Source of the DNA: JBIOJM01 sp044450785
GTDB taxonomy: Bacteria > Planctomycetota > Planctomycetia > Isosphaerales > Isosphaeraceae
Assembly: GCA_044450785.1 (NCBI GenBank)
Contig: JBIOJM010000021.1
Coordinates: 1-51,393, forward strand
DNA length: 51,393 bases
Direction: 5' to 3'
The notes beneath the pieces were generated by a model. It ran no database searches, was not told where the DNA came from, and was given only the letters and a program-made list of their open reading frames with translations. The translations under genes were made by a program, and so were the position numbers. Every line of letters starts with the position of its first letter. Position 1 is the first letter of the stretch. Positions 23,052 to 31,759 of the stretch are shown here, piece after piece.

Positions 23052-24836
23052 TTAGGCCTTCCCGACACGAAAGACTCTTGTGCCGATCGGAACCTCACGC
23101 CTGGCCAATTTGGTCTTCATCCCGGCACGTTGGGGAGACTGGACCTCTTGAACGGGGTTCTTGTCCACCTGGATCGAAGCGACGTCTTCCTCGAAAAAAC
23201 GATCGGCGAGCAGGTAACCTACCCGATCCCCAAGCCGCAAGACATCGCCGGTTACGTCGATGCTGATTACGGAGTTGGCCGTCCAGTAATGGGTGACCGT
23301 CCCGACGAGGGTGTAGTGAAAAGGGTGCTGCTGTAGCCGTCCTTGGCCGTACAAGACCTCCCTGACCGCCTTGCTGGGCCACTGCCAGTCGATCATGCCC
23401 CGGATGAGCCGGAACAAGTCCCACGTCGTCGTCAACCCAGTGCCGTTTTGCGTCGCGTCCTGAATCTGCTGCTTGGTGAAGGCGTTTTCATGGTCCCGAT
23501 CCATTGCCGGGAGATTCCGCTGGTGGTTGATGACCGACAGGCCGGCGACGTCCGTGCGGTCCCATTGCCGGATTCTTCGGAGGATGTACTTCGTGACCTG
23601 GAGCGTGTCTCCTTCCCTTGGCATTCCCGCCAATCCCTTGATCTCAATAAGCAGCGAAGGCGATTTGTCGAGAACCTGCAAGTCCTCTTGCTTGTTGGGT
23701 TCAGCGTCAACCGCATCGTCTACATCAACGACCTGGCGGAAGCCGATGATCTCCAAGGCGCGTTTTACATCTGCCACCAGCGCGGCGCCGGACTTGGTGA
23801 GGATGCCGTGGAGGAAGCCGAGGCGGTCCCGCTCGGCTTCAATCTCTCGATCTAACCGCGCGACTTCCTCATTGGCCTTCCGCTGGATTTCTAGTTGAGC
23901 AGCCTTCCGTTCCAGGATCGAAGGGTGTTCGTACTCGTCTCGGTGGACCCAACGGCCCCCTTCGTGGTCGGGGAAGAGGCGAGGAGCGATTTCGGGGAGG
24001 ATGTTCTGGATCAGGTCAAGGACTGCGCTCTCTTTGTCCTCGAGTTGAGGCAGGATCAGTACGATCCCTTCGTCTTTCGCTCTAGGGAGAATGATGCCGG
24101 CAACAGCCTCCCCAAACTTGCTTGTCGCCAACGGGAAGTAGACCGGGCCCTGACTCTGTTCACGCAGCGGATACAGCGCGTGCAGTGTGGCGCGAATCGT
24201 GGCACCATCCAGGTGTCGACGCAGGAAGGCTGAGAAGAGGCCCAGCCCTTCGTCGACCTTGATTTCAGTCCCAGAGTCGGCGTCAATCCGCAGGTGGATC
24301 GATGATAGGATGGATAGGAACGACCAGTTGTTCTCCTTGATCTCCTGTTGGACGTTAAGCGTTCGGTAGAATCCGGTCCGTACCGCTGCGAGTAACATCT
24401 GCGGCTGAACCCGCGCCGCGGCGAAGACCACAAAAACGCCGCGCGTCTCGAGAATTCTGTCAAAGGCATCTCGAACGACGGTCATTACGCGCGGCCTGGG
24501 ATCAATGATGCCGATGCTGGCCTTGGCATACCAGTCAAGTTCTCCCGGGGAGGTCATCTTCTCGCCCTCCGGCCCATCGACAGTCTCCGGTGGCATGAGG
24601 TCGATGACGACAACCTCCTGTTCTGAATAGTTGGGAAGGGATGCGTTCGCAACGACCGGCTCGAATTCGTCGCTCTTGGTCACCCTATACGGGCGACCCA
24701 AAGTCCCGAATGTAATGTTGTAACCAACAGACTTCAGCGTCGTCGCCAGCGATTCGGGCAGATCAACGGTTAGGATCTTCGGCTTCTTGTAACGGATCTG
24801 GGCCGTGTTCGGCGGTCTGTCTGCACTGTCATTCAT
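23052..24836 (-). CDS. Multidomain protein: coiled coil, PD-(D/E)XK-like nuclease core, EF-Tu domain 2-like barrel
   Basis: The ATG at 24836 has GAGGTGGAG upstream, giving 594 residues. Residues ~20-300 form a mixed alpha/beta region (KILTVDLPESLATTLKSVGYN, EVVVIDLMP, RGVFVVFAAARV, GIVLILPQLEDKESAV). Residues ~307-341 are a coiled coil (LERKAAQLEIQRKANEEVARL). Residues ~360-485 look like a restriction-endonuclease fold: ADVKRALEIIGF, then EDLQVL (D385), LLIEIKG (E398, K400), SVINHQRNLP and TTWDLFRLIR. Residues ~506-594 (LVGTVTHYWTANSVISIDVTG to VPIGTRVFRV) resemble the EF-Tu domain 2-type barrel. It probably cuts or senses nucleic acid. It follows the DUF499 remnant by 126 bases on the same strand. 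Confidence 0.7.
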   Translation of the reverse strand: MNDSADRPPNTAQIRYKKPKILTVDLPESLATTLKSVGYNITFGTLGRPYRVTKSDEFEPVVANASLPNYSEQEVVVIDLMPPETVDGPEGEKMTSPGELDWYAKASIGIIDPRPRVMTVVRDAFDRILETRGVFVVFAAARVQPQMLLAAVRTGFYRTLNVQQEIKENNWSFLSILSSIHLRIDADSGTEIKVDEGLGLFSAFLRRHLDGATIRATLHALYPLREQSQGPVYFPLATSKFGEAVAGIILPRAKDEGIVLILPQLEDKESAVLDLIQNILPEIAPRLFPDHEGGRWVHRDEYEHPSILERKAAQLEIQRKANEEVARLDREIEAERDRLGFLHGILTKSGAALVADVKRALEIIGFRQVVDVDDAVDAEPNKQEDLQVLDKSPSLLIEIKGLAGMPREGDTLQVTKYILRRIRQWDRTDVAGLSVINHQRNLPAMDRDHENAFTKQQIQDATQNGTGLTTTWDLFRLIRGMIDWQWPSKAVREVLYGQGRLQQHPFHYTLVGTVTHYWTANSVISIDVTGDVLRLGDRVGYLLADRFFEEDVASIQVDKNPVQEVQSPQRAGMKTKLARREVPIGTRVFRVGKA

Positions 24837-24962
24837 CACTCCACCTCGGCGATAACGGACCAAGAACACAGCGTTACACCTACATAGGAAAACATCGGTC
24901 CGCCCGACCAGTATCTCCGCGAAGGCTTCAGCCCCTTCGTGCTCTCGAATAGCGATAAAGGT

Positions 24963-25378
24963 TTAACTTTCCTCGAATCCATAATCATCAAACTTGAGCG
25001 TCCGACAATTCTCCGTTACATCTCGAACAAGCTTGTCCGAGGCGTTCTCCGGAAGCTCGACCTGGATGTCGAGGGTGATCTGAACGTCGGCTCCGACGAT
25101 GCTAGAAAGATGCTGGACGACCTCCTCGGCGATTCTTGATCGTCCCGGCCCAAGCGAACGGCGTCGAGTGTCACGGAACCATGGAAGCGTCTCAGTTGCC
25201 GGGTCTTTGCGTGGGTGGTTGTACTTGTGGATCTTCTGGTACCGACGAATTGGACGGTCGAGGTCGAGTGTGGTTGGTGTCCCCGTTCAGTCTCAGCACC
25301 GGTTACGGCGACAGAGTCACGCTGAAGGTCGGCTTCAAATTGTGGGGCGGCCGCATCTGGCTTGACGAGCAAGCTTCG
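24963..25378 (-). pseudogene. C-terminal remnant of a DUF499 AAA-type ATPase
   Basis: The minus strand reads LLVKPDAAAPQFEADL, a low-complexity linker, and RRFHGSVTLDAVRLGRD. After a one-base deletion near 25140 it continues as RIAEEVVQHLSSIVGADVQ, ITLDIQVELPENASDKLV and VTENCRTLKFDDYGFEES, then stop at 24963-24965. I recognise this as the conserved C-terminus of DUF499-type ATP-binding proteins, which occur with DUF1156 methyltransferases and PLD-type helicases in defence loci. The ATPase core is gone. Confidence 0.6.
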
Positions 25379-25408
25379 ATCATCGAGGAGGGCGCGGATG
25401 GTCTCTTC

Positions 25409-25531
25409 GGCCCGAAGGCTCTGGTAGAATTCCCGCTCCTCGTTCCGCTTGTACCGACTCTTGATCGCGAAGTTGTGGCTCCAGGACAATTCTCGCAACA
25501 GCGGTGTGAGTTTTGGCTGGTCGCGGGTCAG
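25409..25531 (-). pseudogene. YhcG/DUF1016 N-domain fragment
   Basis: The segment LTRDQPKLTPLLRELSWSHNFAIKSR followed by YKRNEEREFYQSL matches the core of the DUF1016 N-terminal domain of YhcG-type PDDEXK proteins (W-HN--I-SR-K---EREFY). Upstream and downstream parts of the family are not found. It is joined, in the same frame, to the DUF499 tail, so a deletion has fused pieces of two genes. Confidence 0.65.
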
Positions 25532-25845
25532 CTCGACCTTGGTCCGGCGAGGGCTGCGGAAGAGCGAGCTTTTTCGGTTGCCGGTAACGCGCGCGGGTCT
25601 CAGGTACGCGCCACTGAAAGTCCGGCAAGAGTGCAGGACCCACGGGTGATGGTGCGAGGACATCGCTTGCTGCTTGGCACCTTTCTCGGGGAGCCACAGC
25701 CCGACCATTCCCCTTGAGCGTAACCGTCCTCGACCGTCATTGCAACCATCGCTTCTGTTGGGCGAAGGTGTCAGCCCTTGCAGCCCGGCACTGGCACAGC
25801 CAGTGGCACACGGCTTCCACCTCTCACGCCCGAATTGCCCTGAGT

Positions 25846-26085
25846 TGATGAGTCCGGAGCACGAATCTCCTCGCCATCTTCCTTGGATCCGATGATGCGC
25901 GCACTACGGACGCGTGATCAGCGTGCACAATGCAACCCAAGATAGACGGCGTGTGCATCGCTTCGTACCTTACCGCACGCCGCACGGCGAGATGTTTCCC
26001 ATTTTGCTTTGACGGGTTCTTTCTCTCCATCACGTTCGATTCCAAGAAACATCGGAAAGTCATGGGTCAATTCGCCATGGGCGGC
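25846..26085 (+). pseudogene. Duplicate of the 5' region of the flavin reductase gene
   Basis: This stretch matches 31582-31820 at moderate identity. Shared features are the CGAATCTCCTCGCCA-type segment, ACAATGCAA..CAAGATAGA, the leader, and the first codons (ITFDSKKHRKVMGQFAMGG against MTFDSKRQRKIMGQFATGV). The ATG of the start is changed to ACG-type sequence (ATCACGTTC), and homology ends after about 20 codons. It sits between the defence relics and the helicase gene. Confidence 0.75.
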
Positions 26086-26155
26086 TCCGTTGAGTGGCTC
26101 CAGCTCGGGAATGCTGCATCACCCGGGCTCGCCGAGACAATCGCCCCAACGCTCG

Positions 26156-29100
26156 CTAGGCCACTGCGAGCCGGGCCAGCGTGCGGAGCAGCCGCGCGGG
26201 CAGCGGGTAGTCCAGCCGCCAGGTTATGCTCATCGGCCGGCTGCCGCTGTGGTTGACGTACCGAGCAGGACCGAGGAAGGAGTAGGGCTGAGCCGAGCCG
26301 TTGCGGCTCTTGTGCTCGCGGCCGAACAGCAAGATGGTGTGACCTCGTTCGGCGTGTTCGATGTAACGCCGGCCGGTGGGAGACTGCGCCGAGGTTGTGC
26401 TCTGCGATTGCCAGTGGAACAGCCGGTCGTTGATGGCGTAATCCTGGTACATCGTCGTGGGTGAGTAGTCCTTCTCCGTCTTCTGCAGGGTGACGAAGAA
26501 GATGTCCGCTCGGAGGTCCGGGAGGTGGAGCACGCCCTCGCGCATCCCAGGCTGCTCGGTGCGAGTCCAGCGTCCCAGAGCGGCGAGCACCTCGTCGCGG
26601 GTGTACGAAGCGTGGAGCGTCAGCGGGCAGGCGAACGGCAGCTCCAGGGGTGGGGCCACCGAGTCGATGCGGCCGAGCTGGTAGGTCAGCAGATCGCGGA
26701 GCTCGTCGCAGAGCGTCGGGTTGGCGTCGAGCCGCCCGAGGCCCTCAGCCGGAGAAGCCGGCAGGCCGGCCTGCGTCCACAGGCCGAGCTCGAGCATCAG
26801 AAACCGGCGATCGTCCATCGGGTCGAGCGCGAGCGCCGTTCGTGGCGTCGAGCCGGGCTCGAGCAGGACCAGGAGGCGGCGGATCAGCTCCACGTCGTTG
26901 ATGTGGGCGACCCGCCGCAGTCCCTTCGTGAGCCGTTGCTCCTCGGGATCGTGGAACGGATCGCAGAGGCCAGCGTCGGCGACAAGCCGAGACCAGCCGA
27001 CGCCACGGCGGTACAGGTCGTCGGGGTCGATCTCGGTCCGCTCCAGAAACTCGGACAGGCGCGGAGGCCGGCCCAGTATCCCCGCCAGCTCGCGCAGCGC
27101 ATCGACCAGCCTCGATTGGGTCTGGCGCAGGTTCTGGCGGATGTTTTCCAGCACAGACTGCCGCGCGACCCGCTCCATGAGGATCGTGCAACCGGCCGGC
27201 AGGTGCGTGAAGCCGTGCTCTACCTGTTGCTGGAGCGACACCGAGGGGTCGGTCAAGAGCGCCCGGTAACGCAAGTCGAAGCGAAAGTTGCGGTGGGCCT
27301 GGCCAACGAAGTCGAGTACGGTCAGGCACTCCTTCTCCTCGTCCAGTCGCAGGCCGCGGCCGAGCTGCTGCAGGAAGACCGTCAAGCTCTCGGTCGGGCG
27401 GAGGAAGAGCACCGCGTCGAGCTCGGGGATGTCGACGCCCTCATTGTAGAGGTCGACGACGAACAGGAAATTCACCTCACGGCGGCGCAGGCGGTCCTGG
27501 GCCGTGTTGCGGTCGGCCCTCTGGGTCTCTGCCGAGAGAGCCTCGGCGGGGATTCCGGCCTGTCGGAACTTGGCCGCCATGTACTCAGCGTGGGCGACGC
27601 TGACGCAGAAGCCCAGCGCACGCGTCTTCCGGGGATCGAGCAGAATCGACCGAACCTTTTCGATCACCAGGGCGGCACGCAGGTCATTGCCGGTGTAGAT
27701 CCGGTCGAGCTCGTCGATCCGATAGCCACCGCGCTGCCATTTCAGGCCGCTCAGGTCCGCGATGTCGGTCACGGCGAAGTACTGGAACGGCGAGAGCAGC
27801 TTGCGGTTAATCGCGTCGGGCAGCCGGATCTGCGCGCTCAGATGCCCGCCAAAGTACTTCAGGACATCGAGGCCGTCGGACCGCTCGGGCGTGGCGGTCA
27901 GCCCGAGCAGGACGCGAGGCCGGACGTGGTCGAGCAGCCGCTTGTAGCTCGGCGCGGCAGCGTGGTGGAACTCGTCGACAACAACGTACTCATAGCGATC
28001 GGCGGGCAGTTCGTCGAGCGACCGGCTTTGATAGCTTTGAATCGACACAAACAGGTGATCGAGCTGGCTCGGTTCGCGACCGCCGACCAGGAGGTCGCCG
28101 AAGTTGGGGTCGCGGAGAACGGCGCGGAAGGTCTGGAGGCTTTGTTTAAGCAGCTCTTCGCGGTGAGCGACGAAGAGAAGCCGCGGCCGCTGGCCTGTCG
28201 CCGAAGGTTGCTCGCGAGCCCAGCGGCGATAGTCGAACGCGGCGATCATCGTCTTACCCGTGCCGGTGGCGGCCACGACCAGGTGGCAGTCGCGCCCCTG
28301 AACCCGACGTTCGGCATCGAGCCGGTCGAGGATCTCGAGCTGGAACGCGTAGGGGCGCAGCTCGAACGGGAACGGCTCGGGACCGGACGATTCGCCCGAC
28401 CGCTCTTCCTCCAGCGCCCGCTTCAGCCGGTCCCGCTCGGTCTTCTGATACGGCTCGAACTCGCGGTCCTCCCAGTAGGTCTCGAATGTCGCGACGACGC
28501 GGTCCCACAGATAGGGCGACTCGTACTGGCTCAGCTTGACGGTCCACTCCAGCCCCTCGGTCAAGGCTGGGTGCGACAGGTTGGCCGAGCCGACATAGGC
28601 GGTGCCGAAGTCGGAATCGCGGTGAAACAGGTATGCTTTGGCGTGCAGCCGCGTGCGATGGGTATCGTACGAGACGCGCACCTCGGTGTTGGGCAGCGAT
28701 TCAATGAGGTCAACAGCCTTCAGGTCGGTTGCGCCGAGGTAGCTGGTCGTCAGCACGCGCAGCCTGCCTGAGGATTTGGCGGTGAAGGCGCGGAGATCTG
28801 CTTCCAGAATGCGGACGCCGCTCCACTTGATGAACGAGCAGAGAATGTCGACTCGATCGGCCGAGGCGAGCTCCTTGCGGAGCTGTGAGACGAGGCTAGG
28901 GTCGAGTCGAGTCCCGGCCAGTAGGCTGCCGAGCGCCAGGGGCGTATCAGGGCGCTCGGGCTTCCCGCCCACTCCGAGCGGTTCCAGAGGCCAGATGCTC
29001 AGCAGGCGGCGCGCCGGTGGCGAGACCGATCGATCACCTTCGGGATCGGACGCTTCGAGCTCGCACAGGATGCGATTGACCAGCTCGACCTGCCGCATAA

Positions 29101-29323
29101 GCCGGTCTTCGCCCGGGAAGGCATCGAGGACCTCGCGGACCACGCGTCGAAGATGATCGGCCAGGACGGTGTGGCTGTCGCCGGCGTCGAGCGCTTCGTC
29201 GTGGACTTCGATGGACGATCTCTGCAACGCGGCCAGCCTGCGCTCAAGGAGCCGATCCACGACCTGCTCATACAGGCCCGGAGGCAACGGGGATGGAGCG
29301 GAGTCCGCGGGGATGGGTGACAC
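26156..29323 (-). CDS. PLD nuclease-SF2 helicase fusion with DUF3427-like C-terminus
   Basis: The 1055-residue protein has an N-terminal helical region and a phospholipase D-type nuclease domain (RLHAKAYLFHRDSDFG...GSANLS, H227 and K229). An SF2 helicase core follows, with Walker A AATGTGKT (351-358), VVVDEFHH and GLTATPERSDG. Then come ALGFCVSVAHAEYMA, FVVDLYNEGVDIPELDAVLFLRPTES and motif VI QQLGRGLR. The C-terminal ~350 residues fit the DUF3427 region (YTRDEVLAALGRWT, HSG). Such proteins are recurrent in antiphage islands and are predicted to unwind and cut foreign DNA. All motifs look intact. Confidence 0.88.
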   Translation of the reverse strand: MSPIPADSAPSPLPPGLYEQVVDRLLERRLAALQRSSIEVHDEALDAGDSHTVLADHLRRVVREVLDAFPGEDRLMRQVELVNRILCELEASDPEGDRSVSPPARRLLSIWPLEPLGVGGKPERPDTPLALGSLLAGTRLDPSLVSQLRKELASADRVDILCSFIKWSGVRILEADLRAFTAKSSGRLRVLTTSYLGATDLKAVDLIESLPNTEVRVSYDTHRTRLHAKAYLFHRDSDFGTAYVGSANLSHPALTEGLEWTVKLSQYESPYLWDRVVATFETYWEDREFEPYQKTERDRLKRALEEERSGESSGPEPFPFELRPYAFQLEILDRLDAERRVQGRDCHLVVAATGTGKTMIAAFDYRRWAREQPSATGQRPRLLFVAHREELLKQSLQTFRAVLRDPNFGDLLVGGREPSQLDHLFVSIQSYQSRSLDELPADRYEYVVVDEFHHAAAPSYKRLLDHVRPRVLLGLTATPERSDGLDVLKYFGGHLSAQIRLPDAINRKLLSPFQYFAVTDIADLSGLKWQRGGYRIDELDRIYTGNDLRAALVIEKVRSILLDPRKTRALGFCVSVAHAEYMAAKFRQAGIPAEALSAETQRADRNTAQDRLRRREVNFLFVVDLYNEGVDIPELDAVLFLRPTESLTVFLQQLGRGLRLDEEKECLTVLDFVGQAHRNFRFDLRYRALLTDPSVSLQQQVEHGFTHLPAGCTILMERVARQSVLENIRQNLRQTQSRLVDALRELAGILGRPPRLSEFLERTEIDPDDLYRRGVGWSRLVADAGLCDPFHDPEEQRLTKGLRRVAHINDVELIRRLLVLLEPGSTPRTALALDPMDDRRFLMLELGLWTQAGLPASPAEGLGRLDANPTLCDELRDLLTYQLGRIDSVAPPLELPFACPLTLHASYTRDEVLAALGRWTRTEQPGMREGVLHLPDLRADIFFVTLQKTEKDYSPTTMYQDYAINDRLFHWQSQSTTSAQSPTGRRYIEHAERGHTILLFGREHKSRNGSAQPYSFLGPARYVNHSGSRPMSITWRLDYPLPARLLRTLARLAVA

Positions 29324-29470
29324 TTCTGCTAGCCTCGAGGGCGGTGAATGAACTTCGACTCAGTGAGGTGGACCCCAACTACTGGACCACTCGGCCGGGG
29401 GGTATTTGTTAAGGGCCTTCCCCTCTCAGCAGATCGATCAATTCCTAACGCGGCAGAGCCGCAACGGGAT

Positions 29471-29571
29471 GTAGGGTGGGTCGAACGATGCTCGGCATCG
29501 TGTGGCCCACCGATCGCCACAGCCCGCGCGGTGGGCCTCGCCGCGACGAGTCGCGGCTCGACCCACCCTAC
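29471..29571. repeat. Nested palindromic element with 14-bp perfect inverted ends
   Basis: GTAGGGTGGGTCGA (29471-29484) is the exact reverse complement of TCGACCCACCCTAC (29558-29571). Inside, GGCCCACCG pairs with CGGTGGGCC. At about 101 bp with no coding capacity it resembles a MITE or long REP-like element. The flanking sequence near 29360-29400 contains GTGGACCCCAACTACTGGACC, which resembles an insertion-sequence end. Confidence 0.8.
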
Positions 29572-29643
29572 GGCACGGTTCCGCGCCCGCCTCAGCCCGA
29601 CCCGAGATGCGCGCACGGCGCAGAGATCCGACGGAGGTAGAAT

Positions 29644-30190
29644 CTAACAGCCGCTGCGGCCGGCCTCCATGAGAAGCCCGCCCCAGAGTTTGGCCCCGTG
29701 GGCCAGGAGTTCTCGGACTGACTCGGGACGGACGTGGATCTGCCCGTACGAAATGAGGGGCTGGCCGTGATAAAGCTCGTTCGGGTCCCCACCCGCGTCG
29801 AGCCAGCGGCGGAGGGCCACCGCGTCTCCGGCCTTGATCGCCTTCACGTGGTCCGGGTCGTAATCCGTTTTGGATCCAATCGAGGTCAGCCGCGGTGAGC
29901 TTCGGTCGGATCGTTCCAGACTCTGGTTCGCAAAACTCGAGGTGATCGGCACAGACGCCGACCGGCGGACGACTGACTCGTGCCACCCACACCGCGTCCA
30001 GGTTCGTTGCCAGCTCCCCCAACTCAGCTTCCAGCCTGGCCTCCCTTGCCTGGGCCCATTGCATTTCTGTGCGGAGATAGTTCCCCCGAGCGTCGCCGCG
30101 CTGGTCGAGCCAGCCCGCGTAGGCCAGTCGCGGGGAATCGTCCCGCGCAGCGGCGAGGATATCACCGATGAAGGCCTCGTCCTGGTTCAT
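29644..30190 (-). pseudogene. TIGR02996-ankyrin protein, frameshifted
   Basis: The gene starts MNQDEAFIGDILAAARDDSPRLAYAGWLDQRGDARGNYLR, the planctomycete repeat-companion domain (TIGR02996). After about 100 codons the frame turns arginine-rich. In a different frame an ankyrin repeat appears near 29870 (DHVKAIKAGDAVALRRWLDAGGDPNELY, then RPESVRELLAHGAKLWGGLL) and stops at about 29646. A single frameshift between the two parts would reunite them. The ankyrin part would bind protein partners; the original function is unknown. Confidence 0.65.
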
Positions 30191-30304
30191 TGTCTTCCAC
30201 TCCCGCGGCTTGGGTCCCTGGCTCGCAGCGGATCACCGTTGCCTGACCCATTCATTCCAGACCTGGGCGAAGGTGTCAACCATGGCGGCAAGGAGCGTGC
30301 CGTC

Positions 30305-30445
30305 GCGAAGGCCGATGAGGTCCGGGGCACGAATCTCCATGCCGGCGAGAGCCGCGAAGAGATCCTCCGGCAATATCCGACTCTCGATCCCCTGGATCTC
30401 GGCGCAAGGCTCGGATATGATGATCTTTTGTGTTGGGCTCTGACG
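30305..30445 (+). pseudogene. DUF433 antitoxin-like remnant
   Basis: The frame reads EVRGTNLHAGESREEILRQYP, then TLDPLDLGARLGY, matching the DUF433 core (RGTR---GES-EEIL--YP-L---D---AL-Y) with about ten residues missing after RGT. There is no start codon in frame nearby. DUF433 proteins usually pair with DUF5615 PIN-like toxins; none is seen. It is a relic. Confidence 0.55.
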
Positions 30446-30518
30446 GAACTTGGGCCTCGAGGTGATGATGGTGTTCGCCGCGCCCGACACCATGTTTCGA
30501 GCCGGGGAGGATACCGAA

Positions 30519-31235
30519 ATGGCCGAGGAAGCGGTTATGGCGACCCTGACGGGCGAACACTTTCAGCCGGTTCGTCTCCATTACAGGGTCCTGGATCAGC
30601 GGGGACTTGAGCGCGCGTTCAAGACGCTCCGCTGTTTGGAGTACGATCGAACCCAGCACCGCTGGTGTTGGCTCTATGAGCATGAGGCCAGGAGGCTTCG
30701 CTTCAAGCAATCGTATAGCAAGATCCCCGAGATCATGCGTCCGATCGTCATCGGCTCATTCTTTCTTCGTCCCGGCGATCAACTCCTCCTCGATCTCCGC
30801 ACCTGCGAGCGCGCAATCCTGGCCATTCCGTTCTTCGACAAGCATCTTCCCCGGAGCGTCGCCAAGGTGACCGAGGCCGAGATTGTCAACAGGCTTTTCC
30901 CAGCCGGGAACCGGATATGGTCCGCGGATCGCCTGTTCGATCGTCAGGCCAGCACGTTCATTGATCCGCAGGCCGCACTGGGACGACTCAAGGATCGGAT
31001 TGCCGGCGTCTCAGATCGCCAGGAGAAGCTCGAGGCGGCGATGGAGGAAATGGAATCCAGCTTGAAACAACCCTTGCCCGAGATCGAACGCTTTCCCATT
31101 CACTTTTATGAAGACGGCATCGACGGTTTTGCGGCGATGTTGCGATCTCGCCAGACCGTAGCCTTGCAACACTGGCTCGGCAATGCCAAGTACACGCTCA
31201 TGGACGCTGTCCGGGCGGGCCTGAAGTCGAAATGA
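30519..31235 (+). CDS. Hypothetical protein, 238 aa
   Basis: The ATG at 30519 has a GGGGAGG site. The product opens MAEEAVMATLTGEHFQPVRLHYRVLDQRGL and includes a DQLLLDLRTCERAILAIPFFDKHL segment. A coiled-coil-like KLEAAMEEMESSL stretch follows, and the protein ends FAAMLRSRQTVALQHWLGNAKYTLMDAVRAG. No signal peptide or known catalytic motif is visible. I do not recognise the family. It is followed after 58 bases by another unknown small gene on the same strand. Confidence 0.7.
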   Translation: MAEEAVMATLTGEHFQPVRLHYRVLDQRGLERAFKTLRCLEYDRTQHRWCWLYEHEARRLRFKQSYSKIPEIMRPIVIGSFFLRPGDQLLLDLRTCERAILAIPFFDKHLPRSVAKVTEAEIVNRLFPAGNRIWSADRLFDRQASTFIDPQAALGRLKDRIAGVSDRQEKLEAAMEEMESSLKQPLPEIERFPIHFYEDGIDGFAAMLRSRQTVALQHWLGNAKYTLMDAVRAGLKSK

Positions 31236-31293
31236 TGGGTTGACCCGGCCGGAACAGAGGCTCGAGGTCATCTCTGAACATCAAGGAACGGCC

Positions 31294-31581
31294 ATGTCTG
31301 ACCCTTTGATTCGCATACGCAACCGTCACTCGGCGGCGTGTGGTGATCCCCTGATCGTCAGCGGCGACGATCCCGACCTTTACATCGGCTATTTCGAGAA
31401 CCGCTACGGCGAACAGTGGATCTTCACTTGCCACCGAAAAACCCGCAAGGTCGAACTTCGTGGCGGCGACATCGACTGGAACACGGTCCACGAGGTCGAG
31501 AACGGCACGGTCGAAGGCCTGATTCTCAACCCGGAAGAGCGCGCCTGGCTCCAGGCCTGCTGGCTCGCCGCGATCTCCTGA
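31294..31581 (+). CDS. Small conserved hypothetical protein, 95 aa
   Basis: The start at 31294 follows AAGGAACGG. The protein contains DLYIGYFENRYGEQWIFTCHR, KVELRGGDIDWNTVHEV and GLILNPEERAWLQACWLAA, a pattern I associate with short conserved planctomycete proteins of unknown role. It is soluble, beta-rich and acidic-aromatic. It may form a small operon with the preceding 238-residue gene. Confidence 0.65.
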   Translation: MSDPLIRIRNRHSAACGDPLIVSGDDPDLYIGYFENRYGEQWIFTCHRKTRKVELRGGDIDWNTVHEVENGTVEGLILNPEERAWLQACWLAAIS

Positions 31582-31759
31582 TGATGAGGACCGGCACACG
31601 AGTCTCCTCGCCACCTTTGTCGGTCTCCATGATGCGCGTCGTGCGGATGCCGGACTCGCGTGTACAATGCAATTCAAGATAGATGGCAGGGCATCGCTTC
31701 TTGCCGTACCGCGTACCGCGCGTCGAAGCGCTCCCGATCTTGCTTGGCAGGCTCCCTCC

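Noticed and set aside
22757..23266. 169-codon plus-strand ORF
   Set aside because: No ribosome binding site, no motif, and its 3' half is antisense to the nuclease/barrel gene.
24939..25139. 66-codon plus-strand ORF with a plausible-looking sequence
   Set aside because: It is antisense to the DUF499 C-terminal remnant, whose conserved TENCRTLKF block explains the sequence better. The start is a GTG without a ribosome binding site.
25789..25805. Perfect hairpin CACTGGC-ACA-GCCAGTG as a terminator
   Set aside because: The stem is only 7 bp, has no T-run, and does not follow the end of an intact gene, so no function was assigned.
26525..28771. 748-codon plus-strand ORF across the helicase gene
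   Set aside because: It lies entirely antisense to the helicase, whose motifs are unmistakable. The translation is compositionally biased (Glu, Gln, Arg, Val) and motif-free, as expected for a GC-rich shadow frame.
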